Counted from the first letter of the stretch, positions 13,951 through 22,160 are shown. The stretch: DNA of 22,333 nt from Bacteroidales bacterium (GCA_030526455.1 JAUNCU010000020.1:1102-23434), one strand, 5' to 3'. Program-made: numbers and translations. Notes: generated by a model not told the origin, from the sequence alone.

Positions 13951-15141
13951 ATGTATGGTAAGATGAAAGACTTCCTCACGCAGGAACTTGCCGACATCAG
14001 AGAAGCCGGCCTTTATAAAGAAGAACGTATTATCACCACACCTCAGCGTGCCGACATTGAGGTGAAGCCAGCCGATGAAGTGCTCAACTTCTGCGCCAAC
14101 AACTATCTGGGCCTGAGCAATAATCAGCAACTCATCGACGGCGCCATCCGCGCTATGCAGGAAAGAGGCTACGGCATGAGTTCGGTGCGCTTCATCTGTG
14201 GCACACAAGATATCCATAAGCAACTGGAAGCCGCCATCAGCGACTATTTCCACACCGAGGACACCATCCTCTACTCGAGTTGCTTCGACGCCAACGGCGG
14301 CCTCTTCGAACCGCTGCTGGGCGAAAACGACGCCATCATCAGCGACGCGCTCAACCATGCCTCGATTATCGACGGTGTGCGCCTGTGCAAGGCTAAGCGC
14401 TACCGCTATGCCAACGCCAACATGGAAGAACTCGAGAAATGCCTCCAGGAGGCACAGGCTCAGCGCTTCCGCATCATTGCCACCGACGGCGTGTTCTCGA
14501 TGGACGGCAACGTGGCTCCAATGGACAAGATTTGCGCTCTCGCAGAAAAATACGACGCCCTCGTGATGGTGGACGAAAGCCACTCGGCAGGCGTGGTGGG
14601 TCCCACCGGCCATGGTGTGGCTGAGCAATTCGACCTCTACGGACGCATCGACATCTTCACCGGCACCCTGGGTAAGGCATTCGGCGGCGCCATGGGCGGC
14701 TTCACCACCGGCAAGAAGGAAATCATCGACTTGCTGCGCCAGCGCTCTCGCCCCTACCTGTTCAGCAACAGCCTCGCTCCGGGCATCATCGGCGCCAGCC
14801 TCGAGATGTTCCGCCTGCTGAAGGAAAGCAACGCGCTGCACGACAAACTCGCCGAAAACGTGACCTACTTCCGCGACAAGATGCTTGCTGCCGGCTTCGA
14901 TATCAAGCCCACACAGAGTGCCATCTGCGCCGTGATGCTCTACGACGCACGCCTCTCGCAGGAATTTGCCGCCGCTATGCAGCAGGAAGGCATCTACGTG
15001 ACCGGTTTCTACTATCCCGTAGTGCCTAAGGGACAGGCCCGCATACGCGTGCAACTCTCAGCCGGCCACGAACGCGAACACCTCGACAAGTGTATCGCAG
15101 CCTTCGTGAAGGTGGGAAAACAATTAGGCGTGATTAAATAA
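13951..15141 (+). CDS. kbl: 2-amino-3-ketobutyrate CoA ligase (glycine C-acetyltransferase)
   Basis: This 396-residue PLP enzyme of the alpha-oxoamine synthase family splits 2-amino-3-ketobutyrate with CoA into glycine and acetyl-CoA. Seen directly are NFCANNYLGLSNN (substrate-entry region), SSVRFICGTQDIHKQLE, ATDGVFSMDGNVAP, VDESHSAG with D208 and H211 (cofactor ring contacts), and the PLP-binding lysine K242 in GTLGKAFGGAMGG. The ending, YPVVPKGQARIRVQLSAGH, is typical of Kbl. Length and start match the family. The cytosolic partner, threonine dehydrogenase, is encoded on the other strand beyond the ATPase gene. Together they make a two-step threonine degradation route to glycine. The usual downstream terminator lies far away at 15482, after a repeat element. 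Confidence 0.96.
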   Translation: MYGKMKDFLTQELADIREAGLYKEERIITTPQRADIEVKPADEVLNFCANNYLGLSNNQQLIDGAIRAMQERGYGMSSVRFICGTQDIHKQLEAAISDYFHTEDTILYSSCFDANGGLFEPLLGENDAIISDALNHASIIDGVRLCKAKRYRYANANMEELEKCLQEAQAQRFRIIATDGVFSMDGNVAPMDKICALAEKYDALVMVDESHSAGVVGPTGHGVAEQFDLYGRIDIFTGTLGKAFGGAMGGFTTGKKEIIDLLRQRSRPYLFSNSLAPGIIGASLEMFRLLKESNALHDKLAENVTYFRDKMLAAGFDIKPTQSAICAVMLYDARLSQEFAAAMQQEGIYVTGFYYPVVPKGQARIRVQLSAGHEREHLDKCIAAFVKVGKQLGVIK

Positions 15142-15150
15142 CCCCGACGA

Positions 15151-15413
15151 CGACAAAGCGCGATCAGACGCCCCCCAAGCCTGTCCGAAAACTCAAAAAT
15201 TCGGCAGGACTATAGCGAAAACGTGAGGCGTTCACCCTCCGCCGTCGGAGACGGCTTATTATGGTTAACTCCATGCAAGCGAGCGAATTGCGTAGCAATT
15301 CGCGAGAGCGGCTTGGAGATAGGTAATCACCAAGGGAAGAGCCTCGGAGAGGGTCGGTTATGGTAGAAACCCTAGTTTGCGTACAGCCTCCCCCGTCGAC
15401 AAAGCGCGAATCA
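15151..15413. repeat. Imperfect direct repeat flanking dispersed element copy B
   Basis: CGACAAAGCGCGATCA (15151-15166) recurs as CGACAAAGCGCGAATCA (15397-15413) with one inserted base, and flanking CCCCG and ACG bases are shared too. The pair brackets copy B closely. It could be a target-site duplication, though 16-17 bases is long for a small inverted-repeat element. Confidence 0.65.
15179..15388 (-). repeat. Dispersed structured repeat, copy B
   Basis: This copy is reversed relative to copies A, C and D. It begins CCTGTCCGAAAACTC and ends GTACAGCC. The internal hairpins are kept: GCCGTC-GGA-GACGGC reads through in reverse, and GAATTGC-GTA-GCAATTC has a loop different from copies A and C. 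It sits 37 bases after the kbl stop. Confidence 0.85.
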
Positions 15414-15481
15414 ACAACGTAGGCCCCGCGCCCACGACGCATAAGGTTTAAGAAACTGCTAAAATTCTTAACACCTCCCCG

Positions 15482-15520
15482 AGCCCCGAGCAGCCATCAC
15501 CAGCCGCCTCGGGGCTTTTC
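15482..15520 (+). terminator. Intrinsic terminator downstream of kbl and copy B
   Basis: A 9-base stem AGCCCCGAG (15482-15490) pairs with CTCGGGGCT (15508-15516), with a 17-base loop and a TTTTC tail. It is 340 bases beyond the kbl stop. A smaller inverted repeat, TTAAGAA/TTCTTAA (15448-15471), lies just upstream. Between 15414 and 15481 no gene is seen. Confidence 0.75.
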
Positions 15521-15576
15521 ATATCCCCTTCCCCGCTGCCAGGTGTTCAGCGCATTTCAATAATTGTAGTGTTTTT

Positions 15577-15606
15577 TCTAGATAATCTAGACGTCTAGAT
15601 ATCTAG
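15577..15606. promoter_or_regulatory. CTAG-rich palindrome, possible operator
   Basis: Four CTAG tetramers occur in 30 bases: TCTAGA, TCTAGA around a central ACGT, then ATCTAG. The two halves form a near-perfect inverted repeat about the centre ACGT, with one inserted base. CTAG is usually scarce in bacterial DNA. The site covers the -33 region of the next gene, which suits a repressor or activator site. Confidence 0.5.
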
Positions 15607-15624
15607 CATATTGATGATTTTTTG

Positions 15625-15632
15625 TATTTTTG
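15625..15632 (+). promoter_or_regulatory. -7 promoter box of the GHL10-like gene
   Basis: TATTTTTG matches TAnnTTTG exactly and lies 33 bases before the start codon at 15666. The -33 position is occupied by the CTAG-rich palindrome rather than a TTTG box. Confidence 0.55.
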
Positions 15633-15665
15633 TAAAAAATAAAACTAATTACTTTCTTTACCATT

Positions 15666-16787
15666 ATGAGGATTAAACATTTGATTGTTTTGGCCGTTGC
15701 TTTGTGCATGGGTGTGACTGCTGCCCAGGCGGCGAAAAAGCAGAAGAAGGTGGCGCAGGCTGCTCCGGTGGCGCAAAAGGTGCCGCTGGGTGTGTGGGAC
15801 GACTGTCGCCGTGACAATAATGTGGACAGCATTCGCCACTGGATAAGTGTGCTCTACGATGCTGGCATTCGTGAATTCTACATGTGTGGCAAGCCCGAGC
15901 AGATAGGGCTCTATCTCGATGTGGTGAAGCCTTACGGCGATGCCCACGTGCACGCTTGGATGTTCACCATGGATGCCTGCCGCGACTCTGCCGCCACTTA
16001 TCACCACCCCGAATGGTTTGAGGTGAATCGCCTGGGCTTCAACAGCCGCGATTATAACCCTTACGTGAAGCACTATCGCTGGCTGAGCCCCGCCGTGCCT
16101 GAGGTGCATGAATTCTTGAAGAAGAAGGTCGACAGTTATGCCTCGCTTGAGGGCCTGGCTTCGGTGCACCTGGATTTTATTCGTTTCAACGACGTGATTC
16201 TGGGCCGTGGCACTCAGCGCGACCGCTTCCATATTCAGCAGGACACCTACCGCGCCGAATACGACTTTGGCTACCACCCATTGGCTATTGAGAAATTCAA
16301 GAAGCAGTTTGGCTATTCGCCCCTCGACTTGAAGGACCCATGGATGAGCGCCGAGTGGCTGCAGTTCCGCTACAACGAAATCACCGACCTGGTGAACGAA
16401 CTCACAGCCGAGGCCCACAGCAAGGGTGTGAAGATGTCGGCGGCGGTGTTCCCCTTCCCCACGCGTGCGCGCATGATGGTGTATCAAGACTGGGCCACCT
16501 GGAAGGTGGATATTGTGTGCCCCATGAATTACCAGTCGTTCTACCTCGAGAATGTGGATTGGATTAAATTCAGCGTGGAGAATGGCATACGCGAGTCGTT
16601 CCACCACAACACCTACATCTCGGGCATCTTCGTGCCCAATATCACCGCCGATGAAATCTACCACGCCGCGAAAATCTCGATTGAAGCGGGTGCCGACGGC
16701 ATCAACTTCTTCAGCGCAGCGGGCCTGATGCGCAGTGCCGAGAAACTCGCCACCGTGCGTCGCCTCAATGAGGAATACAATAAATAA
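15666..16787 (+). CDS. Secreted GHL10-like (glycosidase-like) TIM-barrel protein
   Basis: This 373-residue protein has a signal peptide (HLIVLAVALCMGVTAAQA, cleavage near residue 22) and a short lysine-rich linker before a TIM-barrel-like domain. Strand signatures resemble the glycosyl-hydrolase-like 10 family (PF02638): GVWDDCRRDN at the first strand, DAHVHAWMF near residue 92, SVHLDFIRFN with D170, GVKMSAAVFPFP near 254, and DIVCPMNYQSFY near 282. The late ADGINFFSAAGLM strand closes the barrel. The acidic residues D170 and others could be catalytic, but no activity is proven for close relatives that I know. The location is probably periplasmic. Its stop is 10 bases from that of the convergent membrane-protein gene, with no terminator between them. 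Confidence 0.78.
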   Translation: MRIKHLIVLAVALCMGVTAAQAAKKQKKVAQAAPVAQKVPLGVWDDCRRDNNVDSIRHWISVLYDAGIREFYMCGKPEQIGLYLDVVKPYGDAHVHAWMFTMDACRDSAATYHHPEWFEVNRLGFNSRDYNPYVKHYRWLSPAVPEVHEFLKKKVDSYASLEGLASVHLDFIRFNDVILGRGTQRDRFHIQQDTYRAEYDFGYHPLAIEKFKKQFGYSPLDLKDPWMSAEWLQFRYNEITDLVNELTAEAHSKGVKMSAAVFPFPTRARMMVYQDWATWKVDIVCPMNYQSFYLENVDWIKFSVENGIRESFHHNTYISGIFVPNITADEIYHAAKISIEAGADGINFFSAAGLMRSAEKLATVRRLNEEYNK

Positions 16788-16797
16788 GGAGAAATGA

Positions 16798-18228
16798 TTA
16801 AGCGCTCGTGAGCGCGAAGCAATAGAGTAGCACAATGGCTACCACGGCTGCATAGGTGCCGCACCAGATTTTGAAGGTGCGGCGCCATTTTTCTTCACGC
16901 CATCGGCACAGCACCCACACCGCCACCACCACCAGCAGTGGCTGGTAGGGGAGGATGTAGCGGCTCACCGATCCGCCCGTGGTGAATGCCGCCGCGGCAA
17001 AGCACAAGAAAGGCCACAGCGCCCACCATCCCAGGCTGCTGCGGCGCCACGAGAGCGCGAAGAGATAGTAGATGGCAATGCCCGCCGTGGCATACCACCC
17101 CCACTGCATGCGCGTGAAGAAGGAGTCGAGGCTGAATCCCTCCACACCCGGCCAGGGGAATGGGATGAAGAGTTGCACCAGGCAGGTGACGGGCAGCAGC
17201 AGCAGTTTGCGCCACATCGGCAGCATGAAGTAATTGCTCATGGCGTCGCCATAGATGCCGCTCGCCTGGTAGATCTGGCCCATGATGCCTCCGCCCGCGC
17301 TGGTGCCAGCCACGATGCGCATCTGCACCTCGGTGCTGAATCCGTTCGACCAGTAGATGCCCACGCCCACGCCTATGAGGGCGATGCCCGTCAGCGCAAA
17401 GGCGTAGCGCCACATGCGGCGGCAGTCGATCAGGGCGAGCGCCACACCCAGCATCACGAAGTAGATCACGCCCGTGCGGGTGATGGCGAGGATGGCGATG
17501 GCGGCGGTGAAGACCGTCAGGTCGGGCCACAGGCTGCCGGGCTGCTCGGTGGCTTTCATGCGGGCGATGGCGTAGGCCGCCAGCGACACCGCAAAATAGG
17601 TGAGCGGCTCCTTCAGCAGCAAGGCGCCATGGCTCATCATGTAGCACAGCAGGCAGGTGCCCAGCATCGCCAGAAAAGTGACGTGGGCGCGTGATGCGCT
17701 CACCCGATGCTCGAGCGCACGGCCCGCCATCTGGCCGGTGGTCACAATCGTGAGCAGGGTAAGCATCACATTGATGGCGATAGGCCACACGATGCTGTGG
17801 CCCAGCAGTTTCCACGAGCCGAGAATCAATAGTGGGAAACCTATGAATTTAGTGTCGGGCTCCTCTACCGAACCGTCGAAGAAGTGGAGCGCCCATCGGT
17901 AATAGGTGTTGTCGTCGTTGGTGAGCAGCGGATCGTTGAGCGTATGCCCCACGGCAGTGGTCCAACTGTAGACATTGGCCACCGCCCATGCCACCATCGC
18001 CGCCCCGGCCGCCGCCATCACCACGGCACCCTTCCCCTCGCCGCCGCTGAGGCGGGCATAGGCAAGGCGAGGCACGGCGTAAGCCACGGCAAAGGCAGCC
18101 GTCATGCCCCATCCCTGCGCGCCGAAGATGCTCAAGGTGGTAGCCAGCAAGGCAAGCAAAGCCATCAACTCTGCCGCCACAAGGTGGCGCGAAGAAAGGG
18201 CGCCCAGTATGCGATTATTGCTCATCAT
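16798..18228 (-). CDS. Polytopic membrane protein, possible GT-C-type glycosyltransferase
   Basis: This 476-residue protein has about eleven or twelve hydrophobic segments spread over its length. After the first three comes a conserved-looking loop, LLTNDDNTYYRWALHFFDGS (near residues 102-121). An Asp-rich first periplasmic loop of this kind is seen in GT-C fold glycosyltransferases and related polysaccharide enzymes, so such a role is possible. Other landmarks are LLLKEPLTYFAVSLAAYA, AITRTGVIYFVML, the SRYILPYQPLLVVVAVWV segment near the C-terminus, and a short basic tail region WREEKWRRTFK. No lipid-carrier-binding motif that I can name is present. The start could be 18228 or the next ATG at 18225. 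A promoter box lies at 18264-18271. The substrate is unknown. Confidence 0.6.
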   Translation of the reverse strand: MMSNNRILGALSSRHLVAAELMALLALLATTLSIFGAQGWGMTAAFAVAYAVPRLAYARLSGGEGKGAVVMAAAGAAMVAWAVANVYSWTTAVGHTLNDPLLTNDDNTYYRWALHFFDGSVEEPDTKFIGFPLLILGSWKLLGHSIVWPIAINVMLTLLTIVTTGQMAGRALEHRVSASRAHVTFLAMLGTCLLCYMMSHGALLLKEPLTYFAVSLAAYAIARMKATEQPGSLWPDLTVFTAAIAILAITRTGVIYFVMLGVALALIDCRRMWRYAFALTGIALIGVGVGIYWSNGFSTEVQMRIVAGTSAGGGIMGQIYQASGIYGDAMSNYFMLPMWRKLLLLPVTCLVQLFIPFPWPGVEGFSLDSFFTRMQWGWYATAGIAIYYLFALSWRRSSLGWWALWPFLCFAAAAFTTGGSVSRYILPYQPLLVVVAVWVLCRWREEKWRRTFKIWCGTYAAVVAIVLLYCFALTSA

Positions 18229-18263
18229 GATTTGAGATTACACTGCAAAACCACAGATAATTG

Positions 18264-18271
18264 CAAAAGTA
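18264..18271 (-). promoter_or_regulatory. -7 promoter box of the membrane-protein gene
   Basis: Minus-strand TACTTTTG fits TAnnTTTG and is 36 bases upstream of the start codon. From 18272 to 18450 no gene is seen, only C-rich and T-rich low-complexity sequence with a loose ACACCCC/GGGGTGT stem (18401-18440). Confidence 0.45.
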
Positions 18272-18450
18272 CAAATTTTCTGCAAATAATAGCCCCCCGG
18301 CATCCCCATCACCCCATCATTTTTTTGCCCCTGCCACCATTCCCCCCGCCGCGACCACACCAAGAAAATTCAGCATAATCCCCACATTCTACGTTTTGAC
18401 ACACCCCCAGAGGGCTTTTTGGGGCGGTTGTTTGGGGTGTTTTTGGGGGA

Positions 18451-18682
18451 GGCTGTCCGAAAACTCGACCTGCTACCATAACCGACCCTCTCCGAGGCTC
18501 TTTTCTTTGCTGCTCCTTATCTCCAAGCCGCGCTCGCGAATTGCTTTGCAATTCACTCGCTTGCATGGAGTTAACCATAATAAGCCGTCTCCGACGGCGG
18601 AGGGTGGACGCCTAGTGTTCGTTGGGCGGTTGCCTTGCGTTTTTGCTATAGACTTGCCGCATTTTTGATTTTTCGGACAGGC
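18451..18682 (+). repeat. Dispersed structured repeat, copy C
   Basis: This is the longest complete copy (about 230 bases). It begins GGCTGTCCGAAAACTC and ends ATTTTTCGGACAGGC, so the terminal inverted repeat TGTCCGAAAA is clear. The internal hairpins are CCTC-TCC-GAGG, GAATTGC-TTT-GCAATTC and GCCGTC-TCC-GACGGC. It lies upstream of the amylase gene in the same orientation as copy D downstream. Confidence 0.88.
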
Positions 18683-18711
18683 TGTGGGGGGTGGTGGTGA
18701 GGCGTAAAATT

Positions 18712-18727
18712 ATGCAAACGATTGCAT
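18712..18727. promoter_or_regulatory. LacI-family-type operator upstream of the amylase gene
   Basis: ATGCAAACGATTGCAT is a perfect palindrome apart from its central four bases, ACGA. It matches the general LacI/GalR-family operator pattern TGNAANCGNTNNCA at every fixed position. It lies 118 bases before the start codon of the amylase, a typical target of sugar-responsive regulators. No regulator gene is in the window. Confidence 0.6.
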
Positions 18728-18774
18728 GAATTATTATCCATTTTTTTTGTGGTATTGAACATTTGGTGTTTGAA

Positions 18775-18811
18775 TAATAGTTAAAATTGCAAAAAAATTT
18801 TTCAACTATTA
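18775..18811. promoter_or_regulatory. A/T-rich inverted repeat before the amylase start
   Basis: TAATAGTT (18775-18782) and AACTATTA (18804-18811) form a perfect 8-base inverted repeat. The inner AAAATT and AATTTTT can extend the pairing. A TAAAATTG near-match to the -7 box (18782-18789) lies inside it. The site may be an operator or a leader hairpin. Confidence 0.4.
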
Positions 18812-18844
18812 CAAAACATCTCTATCATTAACTCATCAACTAGA

Positions 18845-21800
18845 ATGAAGACCAAGATTTCAAGAAGGGTTCTATCGCTGCTCACTATGCTGCTGCTCGG
18901 CGTTACCGCTATGCAGGCTGCTTTCGTGGGAGGAAGAACCGATTTCCGCGACGAAAGTATCTATTTCGTGATGACGACCCGTTTCTACGACGGCGATCCA
19001 AGTAACAATGCACAGTGCTGGGATGCTCCCGCGAGCATGCACGGCGACCCCGCATGGCGTGGCGACTTCAAGGGCCTTATCGAAAAACTCGATTACATCA
19101 AGGCGCTGGGTTTCACTGCCATCTGGATTACTCCTGTGGTGGAAAATGCCTCTGGTTTCGACTACCACGGCTACCACGCAAGCAACTTCAGCAAGGTTGA
19201 CCACCGCTACGAAAGTGAAGACGTGAGTTTCCAAACACTCATCGACGAAGCACACGCCCGTGGCATGAAGATTATCCTCGACATCGTGCTCAACCACTGC
19301 GGTAACTTCGGTGAAGACTACCTCTGCAAGCAGTTCACTCGCAACTGGGAAGGCAATCAGTACCTGATCGACGCCTGCATGGTGCCTGCCACCAAGAGCA
19401 AAGGCGGTCAGTTGCCCGACAATTACGTGGACATGATTCCAAAGGAACAGTACGACACTCGCCTTGCGCTGATGAAGAATACCGACAACCAGAACCACGA
19501 CACCCACAACTACTGGCACCACTTCGGCCAGTTTAACTGGGACGACAACACTCGCTGGTATGCCCAAATCGCTGGCGACTGCGTGGACCTCAACACCGAG
19601 AACCCTGCCACTGCCGAATATCTCATCAACTGCTACGGCTCATTCATCAAGATGGGTGTGGACGGTTTCCGTATCGATACCGGTGGCCACATTCCCCGCC
19701 TGACCTTCAACAAGATGTTCGTGCCTCGCTTCCACGCCATTGCTGAGCAATACAAGGACAAGCGCGGCGGCACCCCATTCTTCATGTACACTGAAGTGTG
19801 TGCACGTTACCAAGGTACCGTAACTTACCGCAACCAGCCTGCGCTCTCGCCATATTTCTACACTTGGAAGGAAAACAAGGAATATGACTGGAACTACGAC
19901 GCATCGTACTGGGACACCAAGGAAATTTACGAAAAGACCGACCTCAACACGCTCGACAACATCAAGTCGTGCGAACAGCAATATGCCGACAACTGCCACG
20001 AGACTGCCAACGCGATGCCTACATCTAACAACGCGCTGCTCAATGGCAACGAATACCACAAGCCCGACACCAGCATGTACTCAGGCTTGAGCATCATCGA
20101 CTTCCCAGTGCACTACGCTTTCCACAACATCGGTAGCGTGTGGAGCACTTGCATCAACGGCGACAAATACTACAACGACGCTACTTACAATGTGGTGTAC
20201 GTTGACTCTCACGACTACTCTCCAGGCCCCAACGACGGCTACCGCTTCAACGAAGGCACTGCTCAATGGGCTGAAAACCTCGACTTCATGTTCACCTTCC
20301 GCGGTATCCCATGTCTCTACTACGGTAGCGAAATCGAATTCCGCAAGGGTGCGGTGATCGACAAGGGTCCATTGATGGCACTGAACGAAACCGGCCGTGC
20401 TTACTACGGTGGCTACATCACCGGCGATGTGGCTGTGAACGACTTTGCCGACGTGGCTAGCGCCGACGGTAACGTGGCCGCTACACTCAACGCACCACTC
20501 GTTCGCCACCTCCAGCGCCTCCACAAGATTCGCGCTGCCGTGCCTGCACTGCGTAAGGGCCAATACAGCATCGACGGCTGTAAGGCTAGCGGTGGCTACG
20601 CATTCAAGCGTCGCTACACCGACGACAACGTGGACAGTTACGCACTGGTGACCATCAACAGCGGCGCCACTTTCACCGGCGTGCTCAACGGTACTTACAC
20701 CGACTGTGTGACTGGCGACGTGAAGGTTGTAACCGACGGCACACTCACCACCACTGCTTGCTCAGGTCAAGGCAACATGCGTGTGTATGTGCTCTCTACC
20801 GAAAAGACTCCCGCTCCTGGTAAGGTGGGCGAAGATGGCAAGTTTATCTTTACCTCTACTCCAGCAGCCGACCTCCCACAGAACTACGACGGACACGAAG
20901 AAGACCTCTCAAGCAACGACGGTGAACACAACGGCACCGGCGGTGGCGGCGGCGACGACCCAGTGGTGCTCGAACGCTACACCCCATCTTGCGAACAAGA
21001 CGACAAGAGCGTGTTCTACGAAGCACCTCTCTCTACCTTCAAGGTTACCACTTGGGTGTGGGACGCTGCCAACAACTACACCGGCGGCAAGTGGCCTGGA
21101 CAGAGCATGCAACTGATGGGCGTGAACGCCGACAGCACTCGCAAAATCTTCAAGTGGACCTACCAAGGCACTCTCACCGCTATGCCTAAGAACATCATCT
21201 TCGTGGCTAACGGCACTCAGACCGAAAACCTCGACTACAAGAACCACGGTTACTACGTGGAAGGCGTGTGGAGCAAGGAAATCACCAACTATGTGGCTGG
21301 TGCGCCTACCGTGGCTGCCGACAAGGAAAGCGGACGCTATGAAGGCAGCGTGACCGTAACGCTCACCGCAAGCGATCCTGAAGCCATCATCGTCTACACT
21401 ACCGACGGCAAGACTCCTACCGCTGAAAGCGCTCAGGCTAAGGGCAGCAAGCAACTCACCTTCACCGACAACACCAAACTCAACGCCGGTGTGCTCCACG
21501 AAGGCCGCGTGCGCAACGTGATCACTCGCGAATACATCTTCCACGATGTTGAGCCAACAACTGCCACCATCTATCTGAAGGATCCAATGGCAGCGCCCAA
21601 CAACTGGAACAAACTCTACTTCTACGCATGGGATGCAAGCAAACTCATCGCCGACACTTGGCCAGGTCTTGCTATCACCGACACCAAGATTGTGAAGGGC
21701 GACAAGTTCTACTATCGCACATTCAACATCCCTGAACTCGACTACGTGTTCAACATCATCTTCAACCAGGGCGACGGCAGCCACCAGACTGTGGACATCA

Positions 21801-22063
21801 CCGGCCTGAAGAAGGACACCTACTTCGAAATCGCATCTACCACCAACAAATACACCGTGAACGACATCACCGCCCAATACGCTTCTAAGCCAGGCGACGT
21901 GAACGGTGACGGCAAGGTAGACGTGAGCGACGTGACTGCCCTCGTCAACAAGATCCTGGGTCAAGCCACTTACAGCGACGACGTGTGCGACATCACCGGC
22001 GACGGCAAGGTTGACGTGAGCGACGTAACCGCACTCATCAACATCATCCTCGTGCTCGGTTAA
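18845..22063 (+). CDS. Secreted multidomain alpha-amylase (GH13) with CBM26-like modules and dockerin-like C-terminus
   Basis: This 1072-residue protein has a signal peptide ending near residue 25 (GVTAMQA). The GH13 barrel carries all four conserved regions: DIVLNH (146-151), GFRIDTGGH with nucleophile D278, YTEVC with acid/base E317, and VDSHD with H456 and D457. A beta-sandwich C domain reaches to about 660. A glycine-rich linker (about 697-713) precedes a first CBM26-like starch-binding module (about 715-815, TTWVWDAANNYTGGKWPGQ). A chitobiase-C-like Ig segment (about 820-897, IVYTTDGKTPT) and a second CBM26-like module (about 905-1005, LYFYAWDASKLIADTWPG) follow. The end (1017-1072) holds two dockerin-type repeats, DVNGDGKVDVSDV and DITGDGKVDVSDV. 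The predicted role is endo-cleavage of starch or related alpha-1,4-glucans outside the cytoplasm. Codon choice is strongly biased to C-ending codons, suggesting high expression. Confidence 0.95.
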   Translation: MKTKISRRVLSLLTMLLLGVTAMQAAFVGGRTDFRDESIYFVMTTRFYDGDPSNNAQCWDAPASMHGDPAWRGDFKGLIEKLDYIKALGFTAIWITPVVENASGFDYHGYHASNFSKVDHRYESEDVSFQTLIDEAHARGMKIILDIVLNHCGNFGEDYLCKQFTRNWEGNQYLIDACMVPATKSKGGQLPDNYVDMIPKEQYDTRLALMKNTDNQNHDTHNYWHHFGQFNWDDNTRWYAQIAGDCVDLNTENPATAEYLINCYGSFIKMGVDGFRIDTGGHIPRLTFNKMFVPRFHAIAEQYKDKRGGTPFFMYTEVCARYQGTVTYRNQPALSPYFYTWKENKEYDWNYDASYWDTKEIYEKTDLNTLDNIKSCEQQYADNCHETANAMPTSNNALLNGNEYHKPDTSMYSGLSIIDFPVHYAFHNIGSVWSTCINGDKYYNDATYNVVYVDSHDYSPGPNDGYRFNEGTAQWAENLDFMFTFRGIPCLYYGSEIEFRKGAVIDKGPLMALNETGRAYYGGYITGDVAVNDFADVASADGNVAATLNAPLVRHLQRLHKIRAAVPALRKGQYSIDGCKASGGYAFKRRYTDDNVDSYALVTINSGATFTGVLNGTYTDCVTGDVKVVTDGTLTTTACSGQGNMRVYVLSTEKTPAPGKVGEDGKFIFTSTPAADLPQNYDGHEEDLSSNDGEHNGTGGGGGDDPVVLERYTPSCEQDDKSVFYEAPLSTFKVTTWVWDAANNYTGGKWPGQSMQLMGVNADSTRKIFKWTYQGTLTAMPKNIIFVANGTQTENLDYKNHGYYVEGVWSKEITNYVAGAPTVAADKESGRYEGSVTVTLTASDPEAIIVYTTDGKTPTAESAQAKGSKQLTFTDNTKLNAGVLHEGRVRNVITREYIFHDVEPTTATIYLKDPMAAPNNWNKLYFYAWDASKLIADTWPGLAITDTKIVKGDKFYYRTFNIPELDYVFNIIFNQGDGSHQTVDITGLKKDTYFEIASTTNKYTVNDITAQYASKPGDVNGDGKVDVSDVTALVNKILGQATYSDDVCDITGDGKVDVSDVTALINIILVLG

Positions 22064-22118
22064 TCCTCCCCAACTCTTACGAAAAAAAGTACAATAGGCA
22101 AGTTAATAGTAAGATTCC

Positions 22119-22160
22119 AAACAGCCTCGCAGACCAAACCAGTCGGCGAGGCTGTTTTAG
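22119..22160 (+). terminator. Intrinsic terminator of the amylase gene
   Basis: AACAGCCTCGC (22120-22130) pairs perfectly with GCGAGGCTGTT (22146-22156) across a 15-base loop, followed by TTAG and a T/A tract. It lies about 55 bases after the stop codon. A (TA)n then (TG)n microsatellite follows at 22160-22185. Confidence 0.85.
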
